From positions 1 to 64,000 of the forward strand of contig NZ_JAFLDT010000006.1 of assembly GCF_017302315.1 (NCBI RefSeq): a DNA stretch of 64,000 bases, given 5' to 3'. Each line of letters begins with the position of its first letter. Within the stretch, counting starts at the first letter, position 1. Source of the DNA: Zoogloea sp. (GTDB lineage: Bacteria; Pseudomonadota; Gammaproteobacteria; Burkholderiales; Rhodocyclaceae). Shown piece by piece: positions 1-8,409 of this stretch. The notes below the pieces were generated by a model. The model was not told the origin of the DNA, did no database searches, and saw nothing but the letters and a program-made list of their open reading frames with translations. A program made the position numbers and the translations under genes.

Positions 1-196
1 CCAGCGCCGCCGCGCCCCCGGCCAGGGCTGCGGCGAGAAGGTGGCTGGCCACCGCGAACCGCCCCTGTGCCCGCGATCCTTCACCGACGAGCAGGGCCGT
101 GACGGCCAGGGGAAAGGCCCCGGCCTCGGCGCCCCAGGGGCTGCCGGCGGCAATGCAGGCGAGGCACACCAGGCCGGCGCGCAGCCTCGGCTTCAT
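1..196 (-). CDS. Partial hydrophobic protein, 3' end outside window
   Basis: The minus strand has an open frame that starts with ATG at 196 and runs off the left edge without a stop, giving about 65 residues. It begins MKPRLRAGLVCLACIAAG and is rich in Ala, Gly and Leu, which suggests a membrane protein or a signal-anchored N-terminus. The ATG overlaps the hmp stop codon (ATGA), so it is probably the next gene of the hmp operon and translationally coupled to it. I do not recognise a family from this fragment, and other reading frames of this GC-rich stretch are also open. Confidence 0.5.
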   Translation of the reverse strand, partial: MKPRLRAGLVCLACIAAGSPWGAEAGAFPLAVTALLVGEGSRAQGRFAVASHLLAAALAGGAAAL

Positions 197-1389
197 TGCA
201 GTTCGCCGAACAGGTCGGGGCCGAAGACTTCGTAGTGGATGCGCTCCCGCGGGATGCCGGCGCCCAGCAGCCAGCGGCGCTGGGTCTGCATGAAGGGCAG
301 GGGGCCGCACAGGTAGAAGTCGCCATCGTCGGGCAGGGCTTCGATCCGGCTCAGATCCATGCGCCCGGGGAAGGCGTGGGCGTCATGGGCGGCGGGCGCT
401 TCCAGCCATAGGTGATAGCGCCCCTCGTCGAGGTTGGCGAGGCTGGTCTCCACCTCATGCTGGTGGGAATAGCGGCTGATGTCCTGGGTGGCGTGGGCGA
501 AGACCACCGGGCGTGCCGGGCGTGTCAGGGCCAGGTGGCGCAGCATCGACACCATGGGGGTGATGCCTACTCCAGCGCTGATCAGGACCACCGGGTGATC
601 GCCGTCGCGTAGCCGGAAGTCGCCCGCGGGGGGGCCGGCACGCAGGGTGTCGCCAACCCGGATGGTGTCGTGGAGGCGGTTCGACACCACGCCGGCGGGG
701 GTGGCGTCACCCGCGGCGACACGCTTTACGGTGATTCGCCAGGTGTCGTCGCCTGGTGCGTCGGAAAGGCTGTATTGGCGGACCTGGGTCAGGCCCGCCT
801 CGGGCACCGGGATGGCCACGCTGAGGTACTGGCCGGGCACGAAGCTTGGCAGGGGGGTACCGTCTGCCGACTTCAGTGTGAGGGCGACGGTGTCGGCGCT
901 GGCCATATCCCGGGCCACGACTTCGAGCTGCGGCCAATCCTGGCCCGCCTGCCAGTCCCGCTCCTGATAAAGCCGGGCCTCCCGGGCCACCAGTTCGGTG
1001 GCCATCAGCCAGTACACCTCGTCCCAGGCGGTAGCGATGTCGGCGGTGATGGCGTCGCCCAGCACTTCGCCGATGGCGGCGAGAAGATGCCGCCCGACGA
1101 TGGTGTATTGGGCCGGCGTGATGCCGAGGCTGACGTGTTTGTGGGCGATCCGGTCGAGGACCGGGCCGATCACCGCCGGCTTGTCCATGTGGGCGGCAAA
1201 GGCATACACGGCGCCGGCCAGGGCCTGGGCCTGATCGCCGGTGGCCTGGTTGCCGAGGTTGAAGAGGTTCTTCAGCTCCGGGTGGGCGCCGAACATCCGA
1301 CCGTAGAAGTGGCGGGTGATGGCCTCTCCGTTGGCAAGGAGGACGGGCACGGTGGCTTCGATGAGGGGGCGTGCAGTGGTGGACAGCAT
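193..1389 (-). CDS. hmp: Flavohaemoglobin, nitric oxide dioxygenase
   Basis: This 398-residue protein has the usual Hmp length and domain order. An N-terminal globin covers about residues 1-140, with the proximal haem ligand His85 in IAHKHV. A ferredoxin-reductase-type FAD domain follows (RQYSLSDAP), then an NAD domain (GVGITPM). The family oxidises NO to nitrate with O2 and NAD(P)H in the cytoplasm. I chose the internal ATG at 1389 because the globin starts there and AGAGAG lies just upstream; the frame itself stays open to 1545. It follows a small membrane protein gene and is transcribed from a promoter that carries NsrR-like sites and is shared with nsrR. Confidence 0.96.
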   Translation of the reverse strand: MLSTTARPLIEATVPVLLANGEAITRHFYGRMFGAHPELKNLFNLGNQATGDQAQALAGAVYAFAAHMDKPAVIGPVLDRIAHKHVSLGITPAQYTIVGRHLLAAIGEVLGDAITADIATAWDEVYWLMATELVAREARLYQERDWQAGQDWPQLEVVARDMASADTVALTLKSADGTPLPSFVPGQYLSVAIPVPEAGLTQVRQYSLSDAPGDDTWRITVKRVAAGDATPAGVVSNRLHDTIRVGDTLRAGPPAGDFRLRDGDHPVVLISAGVGITPMVSMLRHLALTRPARPVVFAHATQDISRYSHQHEVETSLANLDEGRYHLWLEAPAAHDAHAFPGRMDLSRIEALPDDGDFYLCGPLPFMQTQRRWLLGAGIPRERIHYEVFGPDLFGELQ

Positions 1390-1441
1390 GTTGAGGTTCT
1401 CTCTGTTGGGGTCGGGGGGCGTAGTTGTCTTTGCGCCGGAC

Positions 1442-1681
1442 TCAGCCGGCTCGCAGGTTGCCGAGGGCGTGGTGGGCGGCGAGGCGCACCACGTAGCCGA
1501 GCTTGAAGAAGGCCGCCGATACAGGCAGGGCCAGGTGGCTGGCAATCTGAACGCCGAGGCTGAAGCGCTCGGCGAGGGGGTAGGCCACCAGGGTCGAGAC
1601 GACCATGCCGAGGGCGGCCAGGGCCATCATGGTGCGGCCAGTGGTGAGGATGCGGTGCGGGTCAGGGGGGCGCGTGGGCAT
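1442..1681 (-). CDS. Small membrane protein upstream of hmp
   Basis: A 79-residue protein with two hydrophobic segments, around MMALAALGMVVSTLVAYPLA and SHLALPVSAAFFKLGYVVRL. The ATG at 1681 has GGAG at good spacing; an ATG two codons upstream sits too close to that site. It is the first gene behind the NO-responsive promoter and lies 52 bases before hmp, so the two are probably co-transcribed. I do not recognise a named family. A role in nitrosative stress is inferred only from position. Confidence 0.7.
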   Translation of the reverse strand: MPTRPPDPHRILTTGRTMMALAALGMVVSTLVAYPLAERFSLGVQIASHLALPVSAAFFKLGYVVRLAAHHALGNLRAG

Positions 1682-1710
1682 GGTCATCTCCGTGGCTGGG
1701 GTTTAAGTAG

Positions 1711-1769
1711 ACTCTAAAATGCATCTTTAAAAGAGTCAACTAAAATGAATCTTTAAGATCCCTTACAAT
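1711..1769. promoter_or_regulatory. Divergent hmp/nsrR promoters with two NsrR-like sites
   Basis: On the minus strand TTGACT (1739-1734) and TAGAGT (1716-1711) are separated by 17 bases, a good sigma-70 promoter for the hmp operon. Two near-identical 16-base direct copies, TAAAATGCATCTTTAA at 1715-1730 and TAAAATGAATCTTTAA at 1741-1756, match the known NsrR half-site AAGATGCATTT. The first covers the spacer of the hmp promoter, as expected for a repressor. TACAAT at 1764-1769 is a plausible -10 for nsrR. The region would shut off hmp until NO damages the NsrR cluster, and probably gives autoregulation. Confidence 0.85.
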
Positions 1770-1803
1770 TCACGGGTCGAAGCTCCCCCGGACGCCGTCA
1801 TTC

Positions 1804-2241
1804 ATGCACATCACCCAGCACACGGACTACGCCCTGCGTGTCCTGATCTTCCTGGCGTCCAACGAGCATCGCCTGGTGACCATCCAGGAAATCTCCGAGC
1901 GTTTCGAGATCTCCCGCAGCCACCTGATGAAGGTGGTCAATCAGCTGATCCGCAACGGATTCGTGGAAGGCTTGCGTGGCAAGGGCGGCGGATTGCGCTT
2001 GGCAAGACCGCCGCAGCAGATTGCCGTGGGGGATGTGGTGCGGAAGATGGAGAGCGACCTGGCCCTGGTGGAGTGTTTCACCGACAAGAGCCGTTGCCTC
2101 CTCACCGCCACCTGTCAGCTCAAGGGGGCATTGGGGGCGGCGCTGGAGGCTTTCTTTGCCTCCCTCGACAAGGTGCCGCTTTCAGAGGTGATGGGCCCCT
2201 CCCAGCGGGCGTTGCTCCACGTGCTGAAACGGATGCCCTGA
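1804..2241 (+). CDS. nsrR: Rrf2-family NO-sensing repressor NsrR
   Basis: This 145-residue protein has an Rrf2-type winged helix at the N-terminus (MHITQHTDYALRVLIFLAS) and a wing with the GKGGGLRLA motif. Three cysteines at 91, 98 and 104 match the iron-sulfur cluster ligands of NsrR and IscR. NsrR represses NO detoxification genes and releases DNA when NO attacks its cluster. It is divergent from the hmp operon, and NsrR-like half-sites lie between them, so the assignment to NsrR over IscR rests on context plus sequence. Confidence 0.93.
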   Translation: MHITQHTDYALRVLIFLASNEHRLVTIQEISERFEISRSHLMKVVNQLIRNGFVEGLRGKGGGLRLARPPQQIAVGDVVRKMESDLALVECFTDKSRCLLTATCQLKGALGAALEAFFASLDKVPLSEVMGPSQRALLHVLKRMP

Positions 2242-2248
2242 GAGGGTG

Positions 2249-2352
2249 TGATAAATCTGCTGCGCAGCCCGATTTCGCCCCTGCGATGCTCACCGTACCC
2301 TTGTACGGCTGCGCTTCTCGGCGCTAACTCGAACTGCTCGCAACGATTTCTT
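2249..2352. repeat. Dispersed intergenic repeat, copy A
   Basis: The nsrR-ruvC gap holds about 100 bases that recur at 41563-41670 in the same orientation. Shared words in the same order include AATCTGCTGC, CCGATTTC, CCCCTGCGA, CTGCGCTTCTCG and ACGATTTCTT. The centre CACCGTACCCTTGTACGG can fold as a hairpin around GTAC. No coding function is apparent. It behaves like a non-coding, moderately conserved intergenic repeat. Confidence 0.7.
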
Positions 2353-2414
2353 TACACCCTTCGAGCGCTGGCGCTGCTCGCTACGACTGCTTCACGCGTA
2401 CTGAGGGCAGGGGC

Positions 2415-2990
2415 TCAGGCGGACAGGCGGCCGCCGCGCCTGCGGGTGCCGATGCCGGCCATGGCGGCGAGGCCGCTGCTGCCGTGGGCGTGGCAGATGG
2501 CGCAGGCCAGCGCGTCGGCGGCATCCGGCGAGGGGCTCGCGTCGAGGGCCAGCAGACGTTCGACCATGTGACACACCTGCTCCTTGGCGGCCTTGCCGTG
2601 GCCGACCACTGCCTGCTTGACCTGCAGGGCGGTGTATTCGGCCACCGGCAGGTTGCACGATACGGCGCCACAGATGGCCGCGCCCCGGGCCTGGCCGAGC
2701 AGCAGGGTGGATTGGGGATTGACATTGACGAAAACGATTTCCACCGCGGCCTGATCGGGCTTGTAGGTGGCGATCACTTCGCGCACGCCGTCGAGGATGA
2801 TCTTGAGGCGTTCCGGCAGGCTGCCCTCGCCGGTCTTGATGCAGCCACTGGCCACGTAGCGTAGCTGGCTGCCGAGGCTGTCGATGAGGCCGAAGCCGGT
2901 GCTGCGCAGGCCCGGGTCGATGCCCAGGATGCGGGTGGCAACGCTGGCCGAGGCCGCCGGGCCATTGACCTTCACTTGCGCGCCAGCCAT
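2415..2990 (-). CDS. ruvC: Holliday junction endonuclease RuvC
   Basis: A 191-residue RuvC that resolves Holliday junctions during recombinational repair. The acidic residues Asp25, Glu84, Asp156 and Asp159 have exactly the spacing of the catalytic Asp7, Glu66, Asp138 and Asp141 of E. coli RuvC, and the [10 protein letters not shown] motif is clear. The N-terminus is about 18 residues longer than usual and overlaps the end of the upstream transporter gene by 19 bases; a GTG at codon 6 is an alternative start. ruvA and ruvB are not adjacent. Confidence 0.96.
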   Translation of the reverse strand: MAGAQVKVNGPAASASVATRILGIDPGLRSTGFGLIDSLGSQLRYVASGCIKTGEGSLPERLKIILDGVREVIATYKPDQAAVEIVFVNVNPQSTLLLGQARGAAICGAVSCNLPVAEYTALQVKQAVVGHGKAAKEQVCHMVERLLALDASPSPDAADALACAICHAHGSSGLAAMAGIGTRRRGGRLSA

Positions 2991-3829
2991 ACCCCGAACA
3001 CCGTCAGACCCATGCCGATCAGGGCCAGACCGGTGAGGGTTTCACCGAAGGCGGCCCAGGCGATCAGGGCGGTGGTGGGGGGCGTGAGATAGAACAGGCT
3101 GGCCACGTTCACTGCGCTGCCATTGCGGATCAGCAGATTGAGCAGGCTGATGGCACCCACCGACAGCACCAGAACCAGCCACAGCAGGGCGAAGATGAAT
3201 GGGCCGGTCCATTCAATGACCATGCTTTCGGTCTGGCTGGCGAGCAGGGCCGACAGGGCGAGGGTGGGCAGGAACTGGATGACCGAACCGGTGCGCAGGT
3301 CGAAGGCGGGGCAGAAGCGCTTCTGGTAAAGGGTGCCGGCGGTGATGCCGAGGAGCGCCAGCACGGCGGGCGTGAGCATGGCGGTGAGTTCCGGCGTGCT
3401 GGCGGCGGCGGCCACCTTGTGGGCCACGACGAGCCCGACACCACCGAAACCCAGCACCAGCCCGACCCACTGGCGGGGCAGCACGCGCTCACCCAGGATG
3501 GCGCCCGCCCCCAACGCGGTCAGAAGTGGTTGCAGCCCCACCACCAGGGCGGTGATGCCCGCCGGCAGGCCGTGGCGGATGGCGGTGAAGACGCCGCCCA
3601 GGTACACCGCATGCACGAGCACGCCGGTGATGCCGATGTGCAGCCACTGGCGTGGCGAGCTTGGCCACGGGGCACGGGTTGCCAGGGCGACCATGCCCAT
3701 GATGGCGATGACCAGCACGTAGCGGGTGGACAGGAAACTGAGGGGCTCGGCGTAGGGCAGGCCGTACTTGGCGCCGATGAAGCCCGTGCTCCAGAGGAGC
3801 ACGAAGAGCAGGGGGTAGAAGCGGGTCAC
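2972..3829 (-). CDS. EamA-family (DMT) transporter
   Basis: A 285-residue integral membrane protein with about ten hydrophobic segments arranged as two repeats, beginning [20 protein letters not shown], which is typical of EamA/RhaT drug-metabolite transporters. The family exports amino acids, nucleosides or other small metabolites, and the substrate cannot be told here. Its end overlaps the start of ruvC, and the small gene upstream ends six bases before its start, so the three are likely co-transcribed. Confidence 0.88.
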   Translation of the reverse strand: MTRFYPLLFVLLWSTGFIGAKYGLPYAEPLSFLSTRYVLVIAIMGMVALATRAPWPSSPRQWLHIGITGVLVHAVYLGGVFTAIRHGLPAGITALVVGLQPLLTALGAGAILGERVLPRQWVGLVLGFGGVGLVVAHKVAAAASTPELTAMLTPAVLALLGITAGTLYQKRFCPAFDLRTGSVIQFLPTLALSALLASQTESMVIEWTGPFIFALLWLVLVLSVGAISLLNLLIRNGSAVNVASLFYLTPPTTALIAWAAFGETLTGLALIGMGLTVFGVWLARK

Positions 3830-3835
3830 CAGCGC

Positions 3836-4069
3836 TTACGGGGTCTTGATCTTGCTGCGGTAGATCCGTGTCGAGGCGGAGACGATGACTTGCGCGTCCT
3901 GGGGGGCGATGTCCGGCAACTGCTCGCGCACGACACGGTAGGCGAGATGTTCCAGGGACTGGCCGTTCCAGGCATTGGCGGGATCGAAGAAGGGTTCGAT
4001 GATGACGTAGGCCTTGTCCACCAGCTCACGCAGGCTGAGGTTCTTGCGGCGTTCGGGGGTGCTGCTCAT
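3836..4069 (-). CDS. Small conserved-looking protein of unknown function
   Basis: A 77-residue soluble protein starting MSSTPERRKNLSLRELVDKA. The start at 4069 is supported by AGGAG eleven bases upstream; the open frame continues upstream only because the mscS-like gene is read in another frame. The end lies six bases from the EamA transporter gene, so they may form one operon. No motif for a known function is visible. The regular spacing and good ribosome binding site make it likely to be real. Confidence 0.75.
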   Translation of the reverse strand: MSSTPERRKNLSLRELVDKAYVIIEPFFDPANAWNGQSLEHLAYRVVREQLPDIAPQDAQVIVSASTRIYRSKIKTP

Positions 4070-4127
4070 GGCGGGCTCCTGAGGACGGTTTGGGCGTGGG
4101 CGCGGCGTGGATGATACCCCACGGCAA

Positions 4128-5864
4128 TCAGGCCTCGGGCTCCCGGGCGGGCGGTGTGTACCATTTTTCCCGGGGCACGATCTTGTCGTTGGCCGGGTCG
4201 CCCATGTAGTGGGGAGACATGATCTGTACGCCATGCTCGTTGAACACATCCTGGATGTTGGCGTGCAGGCGGCTGACGACTTCGGCCCGGGGGTAGGCTC
4301 CGGCAGGCAGGGCCTGGGCGACCAGACAGTATTCCGGATAGTAATCGGAGAGCGCCGTCTGGAAGACCCGCGGGCTTGGCGTGGTGAGGATGCCCGGCGT
4401 GCGCCCCGCTGCCTCGATGAGCATGGCTTCCACCTGGCGCCAGGGCGTGTCGTAGCCGATGGTCACGCTGGTGTCCACCATGAAGCCTTCGCCGGTCACG
4501 GTGCGCGAATAGTTGCGCGTGGCGCTCCCGACGATGAGGGCGTTGGGCAGGGTGATCTCGGCGCCTCGGCCGGTGCGCAGGCGGGTGGTGAACAGGCTGA
4601 TGTCGACGATGGTGCCCTCGTGCTCGCCGATACGCACGTACTCGCCCGTGCGCAGGGTGCGGGAGTACATCAGGATCAGCCCGCTGGCGCCCTGCCCGAC
4701 GATGCTTGAGGCGCCCAGGGAGACCATCAGGCCGATCAGCACCGACATGCCCTTGAAGGCCTCCGTGTGGGCGCCGGGGAGGTAGGGGTAGGCCATCACC
4801 AGGGCAAAGATCCAGATCAGGATGTTGGTGATCTTGCGGGTGGGTTCCACCGTGTCCCGGTCCAGCCAGCCGATGCCGGACGCGCCCGCGGACACGTGGT
4901 CGAAGAGGGGTTTGAGCAGCCCGACCACGCCCCGGGCGAGGAGGAACATGATGGCCGCGATGAGCAGATTGGGCAGGGTGGTGAGGATGCCCCGACCCAG
5001 ATCGAACAGCATGCCGAGCAGATAGCCATTGAGCTGCTCGCCCCACGCCCGGGTGAAGGGGAAGCGCGCCAGCACGAAGCCGAGCCAGGCATAGCCCAGC
5101 AAGAGGGTGAGCAGCCAGTAGCTTGCGCTCATCAGCCAGCCCACGGCGGCGAGGATGCGGTCGCGGCGGATCAGTTCGGTGCCGCCAAGCTTGAGGTGAC
5201 GGGCCTTCTGGTCGATGGCGCTGACCAGGCGCCTGCTGATGCCCGCATGCAGCCGGTTCAGGGCCAGGGTGAGGAGCAGGGCGGCCACTGTTGCGCCCGC
5301 CGCCGCTGCTGCACCCCGGGCCAAGGCTTCGCTGTCACGGCTCTCACGGGTCTCCGCAATGACCGTGCGCAGCTTGTCCAGGGTGCTGTGGGTGAGGCCT
5401 TCGAGCGTCTCGCCGCTGAGCTTGTCCACGTCGTCGTGGGTGAGGATGAAGGCAAGTTGCCCCCCCACCAGGAAGATGTTGCCCATCTGGTTGTGCTGGA
5501 CCTTGACCTCATCACTCTCGTCCCGGGCCAGGATGGCGGCCAGATTGCGCTCGCCGCGTTCGGCGCGCTGGCTGGCTGGCGAGCCGAGCAGGCTGCTGCG
5601 AAAACGCACCACGTGACGGTTCATCAGGATCAGGTCGGCCTCGCCGCTGCCCGGCGCCGTGGTGGCCAAGACCGGGGTTTCGGGCCGGGGCGGAGTGGTT
5701 TCCGCCGTCTGTGCCGGCTCCCCGTTGGGGCTTGCAGGGACACTGCTTGGCAGGAGAAGTCCGAGGACAACGATGATGCGCGCAACAAGGGAGATCAGAT
5801 GGATGGCCGCGGGATGCCCCTTGGGGGCGGATAAAGGGAGGCGGCGTTCGAGCTGAGCGTGCAT
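4128..5864 (-). CDS. Large MscS-family mechanosensitive channel
   Basis: A 578-residue protein with an N-terminal hydrophobic signal or anchor, a periplasmic stretch of about 150 residues, several transmembrane segments and a C-terminal MscS core. The pore-lining helix and beta domain are recognisable (GASSIVGQGASGLIL, then EGTIVDISLFTTRLRT and EITLPNALIVG). The family opens under membrane tension to release solutes in osmotic downshock. The ATG at 5864 was chosen because AAGGAAG precedes it and a signal-like segment follows; the frame is open to 6125. A second, small MscS is encoded at 36124-36945. Confidence 0.9.
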   Translation of the reverse strand: MHAQLERRLPLSAPKGHPAAIHLISLVARIIVVLGLLLPSSVPASPNGEPAQTAETTPPRPETPVLATTAPGSGEADLILMNRHVVRFRSSLLGSPASQRAERGERNLAAILARDESDEVKVQHNQMGNIFLVGGQLAFILTHDDVDKLSGETLEGLTHSTLDKLRTVIAETRESRDSEALARGAAAAAGATVAALLLTLALNRLHAGISRRLVSAIDQKARHLKLGGTELIRRDRILAAVGWLMSASYWLLTLLLGYAWLGFVLARFPFTRAWGEQLNGYLLGMLFDLGRGILTTLPNLLIAAIMFLLARGVVGLLKPLFDHVSAGASGIGWLDRDTVEPTRKITNILIWIFALVMAYPYLPGAHTEAFKGMSVLIGLMVSLGASSIVGQGASGLILMYSRTLRTGEYVRIGEHEGTIVDISLFTTRLRTGRGAEITLPNALIVGSATRNYSRTVTGEGFMVDTSVTIGYDTPWRQVEAMLIEAAGRTPGILTTPSPRVFQTALSDYYPEYCLVAQALPAGAYPRAEVVSRLHANIQDVFNEHGVQIMSPHYMGDPANDKIVPREKWYTPPAREPEA

Positions 5865-6087
5865 TCGGAGGGGCTTCCTTCTCGTTGTCTGCGTGCGCAG
5901 GGGCGTACCCGGCATTGTGTGACAGAATCTTCCTCCCATTGAACCTGTTTTCCTCGGTTGTCCTCCCCGAGCCAGACGCAAACCCAATGCTGACGCGGGT
6001 TTGCCCTCCACTGGCCGGATCACCCGATGGGTGAAGCTGAAGGGGTTTATGGAACGCGCTGAGGGCGGCTGGAGGAATTGTGGGGAC

Positions 6088-6175
6088 TGTAGGGGCGACT
6101 TCAGTCGCCCGCGGACGTCGATCAAGGGTGTGTCGGTGAATAACGCGCGGATGGGCGACTGAAGTCGCCCCTACA
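6088..6175. repeat. REP-type inverted repeat pair
   Basis: In the 440-base gap between the MscS gene and the EVE gene, a 23-base arm at 6088-6110 (starts TGTAGGGGCGACTT) is repeated as a perfect inverted copy at 6153-6175, with 42 bases between. Each arm itself contains the small palindrome GGCGACTTCAGTCGCC. This is the layout of REP doublets (REPINs), mobilised in other bacteria by RAYT transposases; no such gene is in the window. The rest of the gap shows no gene, only the hairpin CACCCGATGGGTG at 6021-6033. Confidence 0.85.
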
Positions 6176-6304
6176 AGTCGCCTCTGCAGGAGAGACCGTA
6201 TCGACCGTCAGACGACGCGTCAAACGGAGGAAATTAGGTTGAATTGCGAGCTCAATCCGGATCTGTCGGCCCCGGCAGGGCTTGCATCGAGAACGGAGCA
6301 TTCC

Positions 6305-6790
6305 ATGCATTACTGGCTCATGAAATCCGAACCCGACGACGTATCCATCGACGACCTCGCCGGCCGGCCGGATCAGACCGTGCCCTGGTACGGCGTGCGC
6401 AACTATCAGGCGCGCAATTTCATGCGTGACGGGATGCAGGTGGGGGACGGGGTGCTGTTCTACCATTCGGGGTGTAGCGAGCCGGGCATCGCCGGCATTG
6501 CCCGGGTGGCGAGCACGGCCTACCCGGACGCCACCCAGTTCGATCCGGCGAGCAAGTACTTCGATCCCAAGGCCACCCCCGAGCATCCCCGCTGGCTGCA
6601 TGTGGATGTGGCCTTCGTGCGCAAGACCCGCCTGCTGGGTTTGTCCGAATTGCGCAGCCACCCGGAACTGGAGAACATGCGCGTCCTCGCCCGCGGCAAC
6701 CGGCTGTCGATCACACCGGTGGCGCCGGCCGAGTGGCGCTTCATCGTCGGGCATCTGCTTGGCGCAACGGATCTTCAGGACTGGAAATGA
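6305..6790 (+). CDS. EVE domain protein
   Basis: A 161-residue protein consisting of one EVE domain. The family signature is plain at the N-terminus (MHYWLMKSEPDDVSIDDL) and in the middle (WYGVRNYQARNFM, GDGVLFYHSG). EVE domains are PUA-like folds thought to recognise modified bases in DNA or RNA, as in THYN1. The ATG at 6305 matches the family start; the frame is open further upstream without similarity. Its stop overlaps the start of the TSUP transporter gene (ATGA), so they are translationally coupled. Confidence 0.93.
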   Translation: MHYWLMKSEPDDVSIDDLAGRPDQTVPWYGVRNYQARNFMRDGMQVGDGVLFYHSGCSEPGIAGIARVASTAYPDATQFDPASKYFDPKATPEHPRWLHVDVAFVRKTRLLGLSELRSHPELENMRVLARGNRLSITPVAPAEWRFIVGHLLGATDLQDWK

Positions 6791-7596
6791 GCATCGGAAT
6801 CGAATGGCTGGCCGCCTATCTCGCCCTCGGGGCCTTCGTCGGCTTCTTCGCGGGGCTGCTGGGCGTGGGGGGTGGCGCGATCATGGTGCCGATGCTGACC
6901 ACCCTGTTCGCCGCCCAGGGGTTTCCGAAGGAGCACATGGTGCACCTGGCCCTGGGCACCTCCATGGCCGGAATCGTGGTCACTTCCATCTCCAGCCTGC
7001 GTGCGCACCACGCCCACGGGGCGGTGCGCTGGGACATCGTCCGGGGCATCGCCCCCGGCGTGCTGGCGGGTACTTTCGCCGGTACGTTCGTGGCATCCCG
7101 GGCGCCCACCCAGCCCCTGGCCATCTTCTTCGCCTGCTTCACCGCCTATGTGGCGGTGCAGATGATCCTCAACGTCAAGCCCAAGCCCTCCCGCGAACTG
7201 CCGGGGCGCGCAGGGCTGGCGGGCGTCGGTGCGGGGATCGGGGCGATCTCGTCGCTGGTGGCGATCGGGGGCGGTTCCCTGTCGGTGCCTTTCATGACCT
7301 GGTGCAACGTGAAGGTGCACAACGCCATCGGCACCTCCGCCGCCATCGGCCTGCCCATCGCCCTGGCCGGCGCGCTCGGCTACCTGATCAACGGCTGGTC
7401 GGTCCAGGGGCTGCCGGCGTGGTCAGTGGGCTTCGTCTATCTGCCGGCGCTGGTGCTGCTGAGCCTGCTCTCGAGCCTCACCGCCCCCGTCGGCGCCCGG
7501 CTCGCCCACAGGCTGCCGGTGGCTACCCTGAAGAAGATCTTCGCTGGTGTGCTGGTGCTGTTGTCGGCAAAGATGCTGCATACGGTGTTGGGCTGA
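6787..7596 (+). CDS. TSUP-family (TauE/SafE) transporter
   Basis: A 269-residue membrane protein with about eight hydrophobic segments and the two TSUP signature stretches, GFFAGLLGVGGGAIMVPML and AISSLVAIGGGSLSVPFM. Members move sulfite, sulfoacetate or other small organic anions across the inner membrane. The substrate cannot be assigned. It starts inside the stop of the EVE gene. The imperfect hairpin at 7614-7639 just downstream has no T run, so I do not call it a terminator. Confidence 0.9.
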   Translation: MSIGIEWLAAYLALGAFVGFFAGLLGVGGGAIMVPMLTTLFAAQGFPKEHMVHLALGTSMAGIVVTSISSLRAHHAHGAVRWDIVRGIAPGVLAGTFAGTFVASRAPTQPLAIFFACFTAYVAVQMILNVKPKPSRELPGRAGLAGVGAGIGAISSLVAIGGGSLSVPFMTWCNVKVHNAIGTSAAIGLPIALAGALGYLINGWSVQGLPAWSVGFVYLPALVLLSLLSSLTAPVGARLAHRLPVATLKKIFAGVLVLLSAKMLHTVLG

Positions 7597-7728
7597 GCGC
7601 GTGTGAGGCGCATGTTGGCGGCGAGCTTTCCTCGCCAACACTGACGGGGTGTTTTCGTCGGTACGCACCCTTCAGAATTGCTTGCCATGCGCCGTCAATT
7701 ACCCGGTCCATTCCGTCCGGGTACTTCC

Positions 7729-8397
7729 ATGTCCGTTGCCAATGTCCGTCTTCAGCTCCAGTTCGACCTCGAACTGGCCGTACCCGATTCCCTCGTTGCC
7801 CTGGATCACGCGCAGCTATGCAAGACGCTCGCCGGGCTGCTGGGGCCGACCGTCATCCAGGGCTTGCCGGTGATTGCCGGCAAGCAACTGGCCAAGGCCG
7901 AGATGCGGGTCCTCAAGCACCATCACCGGCTCGAGGCCGAGGTGAAGACGGCCGCCCGCGTCGAGCCGTCGCGCATTGTGGATGCCGCTCCCCATCTGAC
8001 TGACGCCGAGGTGGCGACCCTCGCCGTGCGCGCGGCGGCGCGTTTGCCGAAGGGTGAGGCCGAACGGGCGAGCTACCTGCGTAGCCAGGCGCTGGCCCTC
8101 GTCAATGAATATCGGCTGGTCTCCTGCCGGGTGGACGCCCTTCTCTCGAGCGGCAAGCTCTCACAGATCGAGGGCAAGCTCAACCTGACCAACGGCCATG
8201 TCTTCCTTGATGCATCCCATCGCCAGACCCGTCTGCAGAACGCCCAAGGCCCGCTGCGGGTGGCGGTGGCCGGTACGGACGTGGTGCTGATGGCGGAGTG
8301 CTCCGGTCATACCCTGACGGGCCCCGTGCTGGACGTGGCTGTGAAGCAGCTCGTACCCCACCGGGCAGCGTTGCTCGCCCGTTGGGTGGCGGGCTGA
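7729..8397 (+). CDS. Protein of unknown function
   Basis: A 222-residue soluble-looking protein starting MSVANVRLQLQFDLELAVPD, with no signal peptide or membrane segment. I see no catalytic motif. The N-terminal half is helical and charged (GKQLAKAEMRVLKHHHRLEA) and the C-terminal half alternates hydrophobic and polar residues like a beta-rich domain. It stands alone between the TSUP gene and the convergent enoyl-CoA hydratase gene. The ATG at 7729 is preferred over 7678 because the upstream residues are low-complexity. Codon use looks normal for the window. Confidence 0.75.
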   Translation: MSVANVRLQLQFDLELAVPDSLVALDHAQLCKTLAGLLGPTVIQGLPVIAGKQLAKAEMRVLKHHHRLEAEVKTAARVEPSRIVDAAPHLTDAEVATLAVRAAARLPKGEAERASYLRSQALALVNEYRLVSCRVDALLSSGKLSQIEGKLNLTNGHVFLDASHRQTRLQNAQGPLRVAVAGTDVVLMAECSGHTLTGPVLDVAVKQLVPHRAALLARWVAG

Positions 8398-8409
8398 GCG
8401 GCTGGAGCC

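Noticed and set aside
7614-7639. Terminator after the TSUP gene
   Set aside because: The stem is imperfect and there is no T run.
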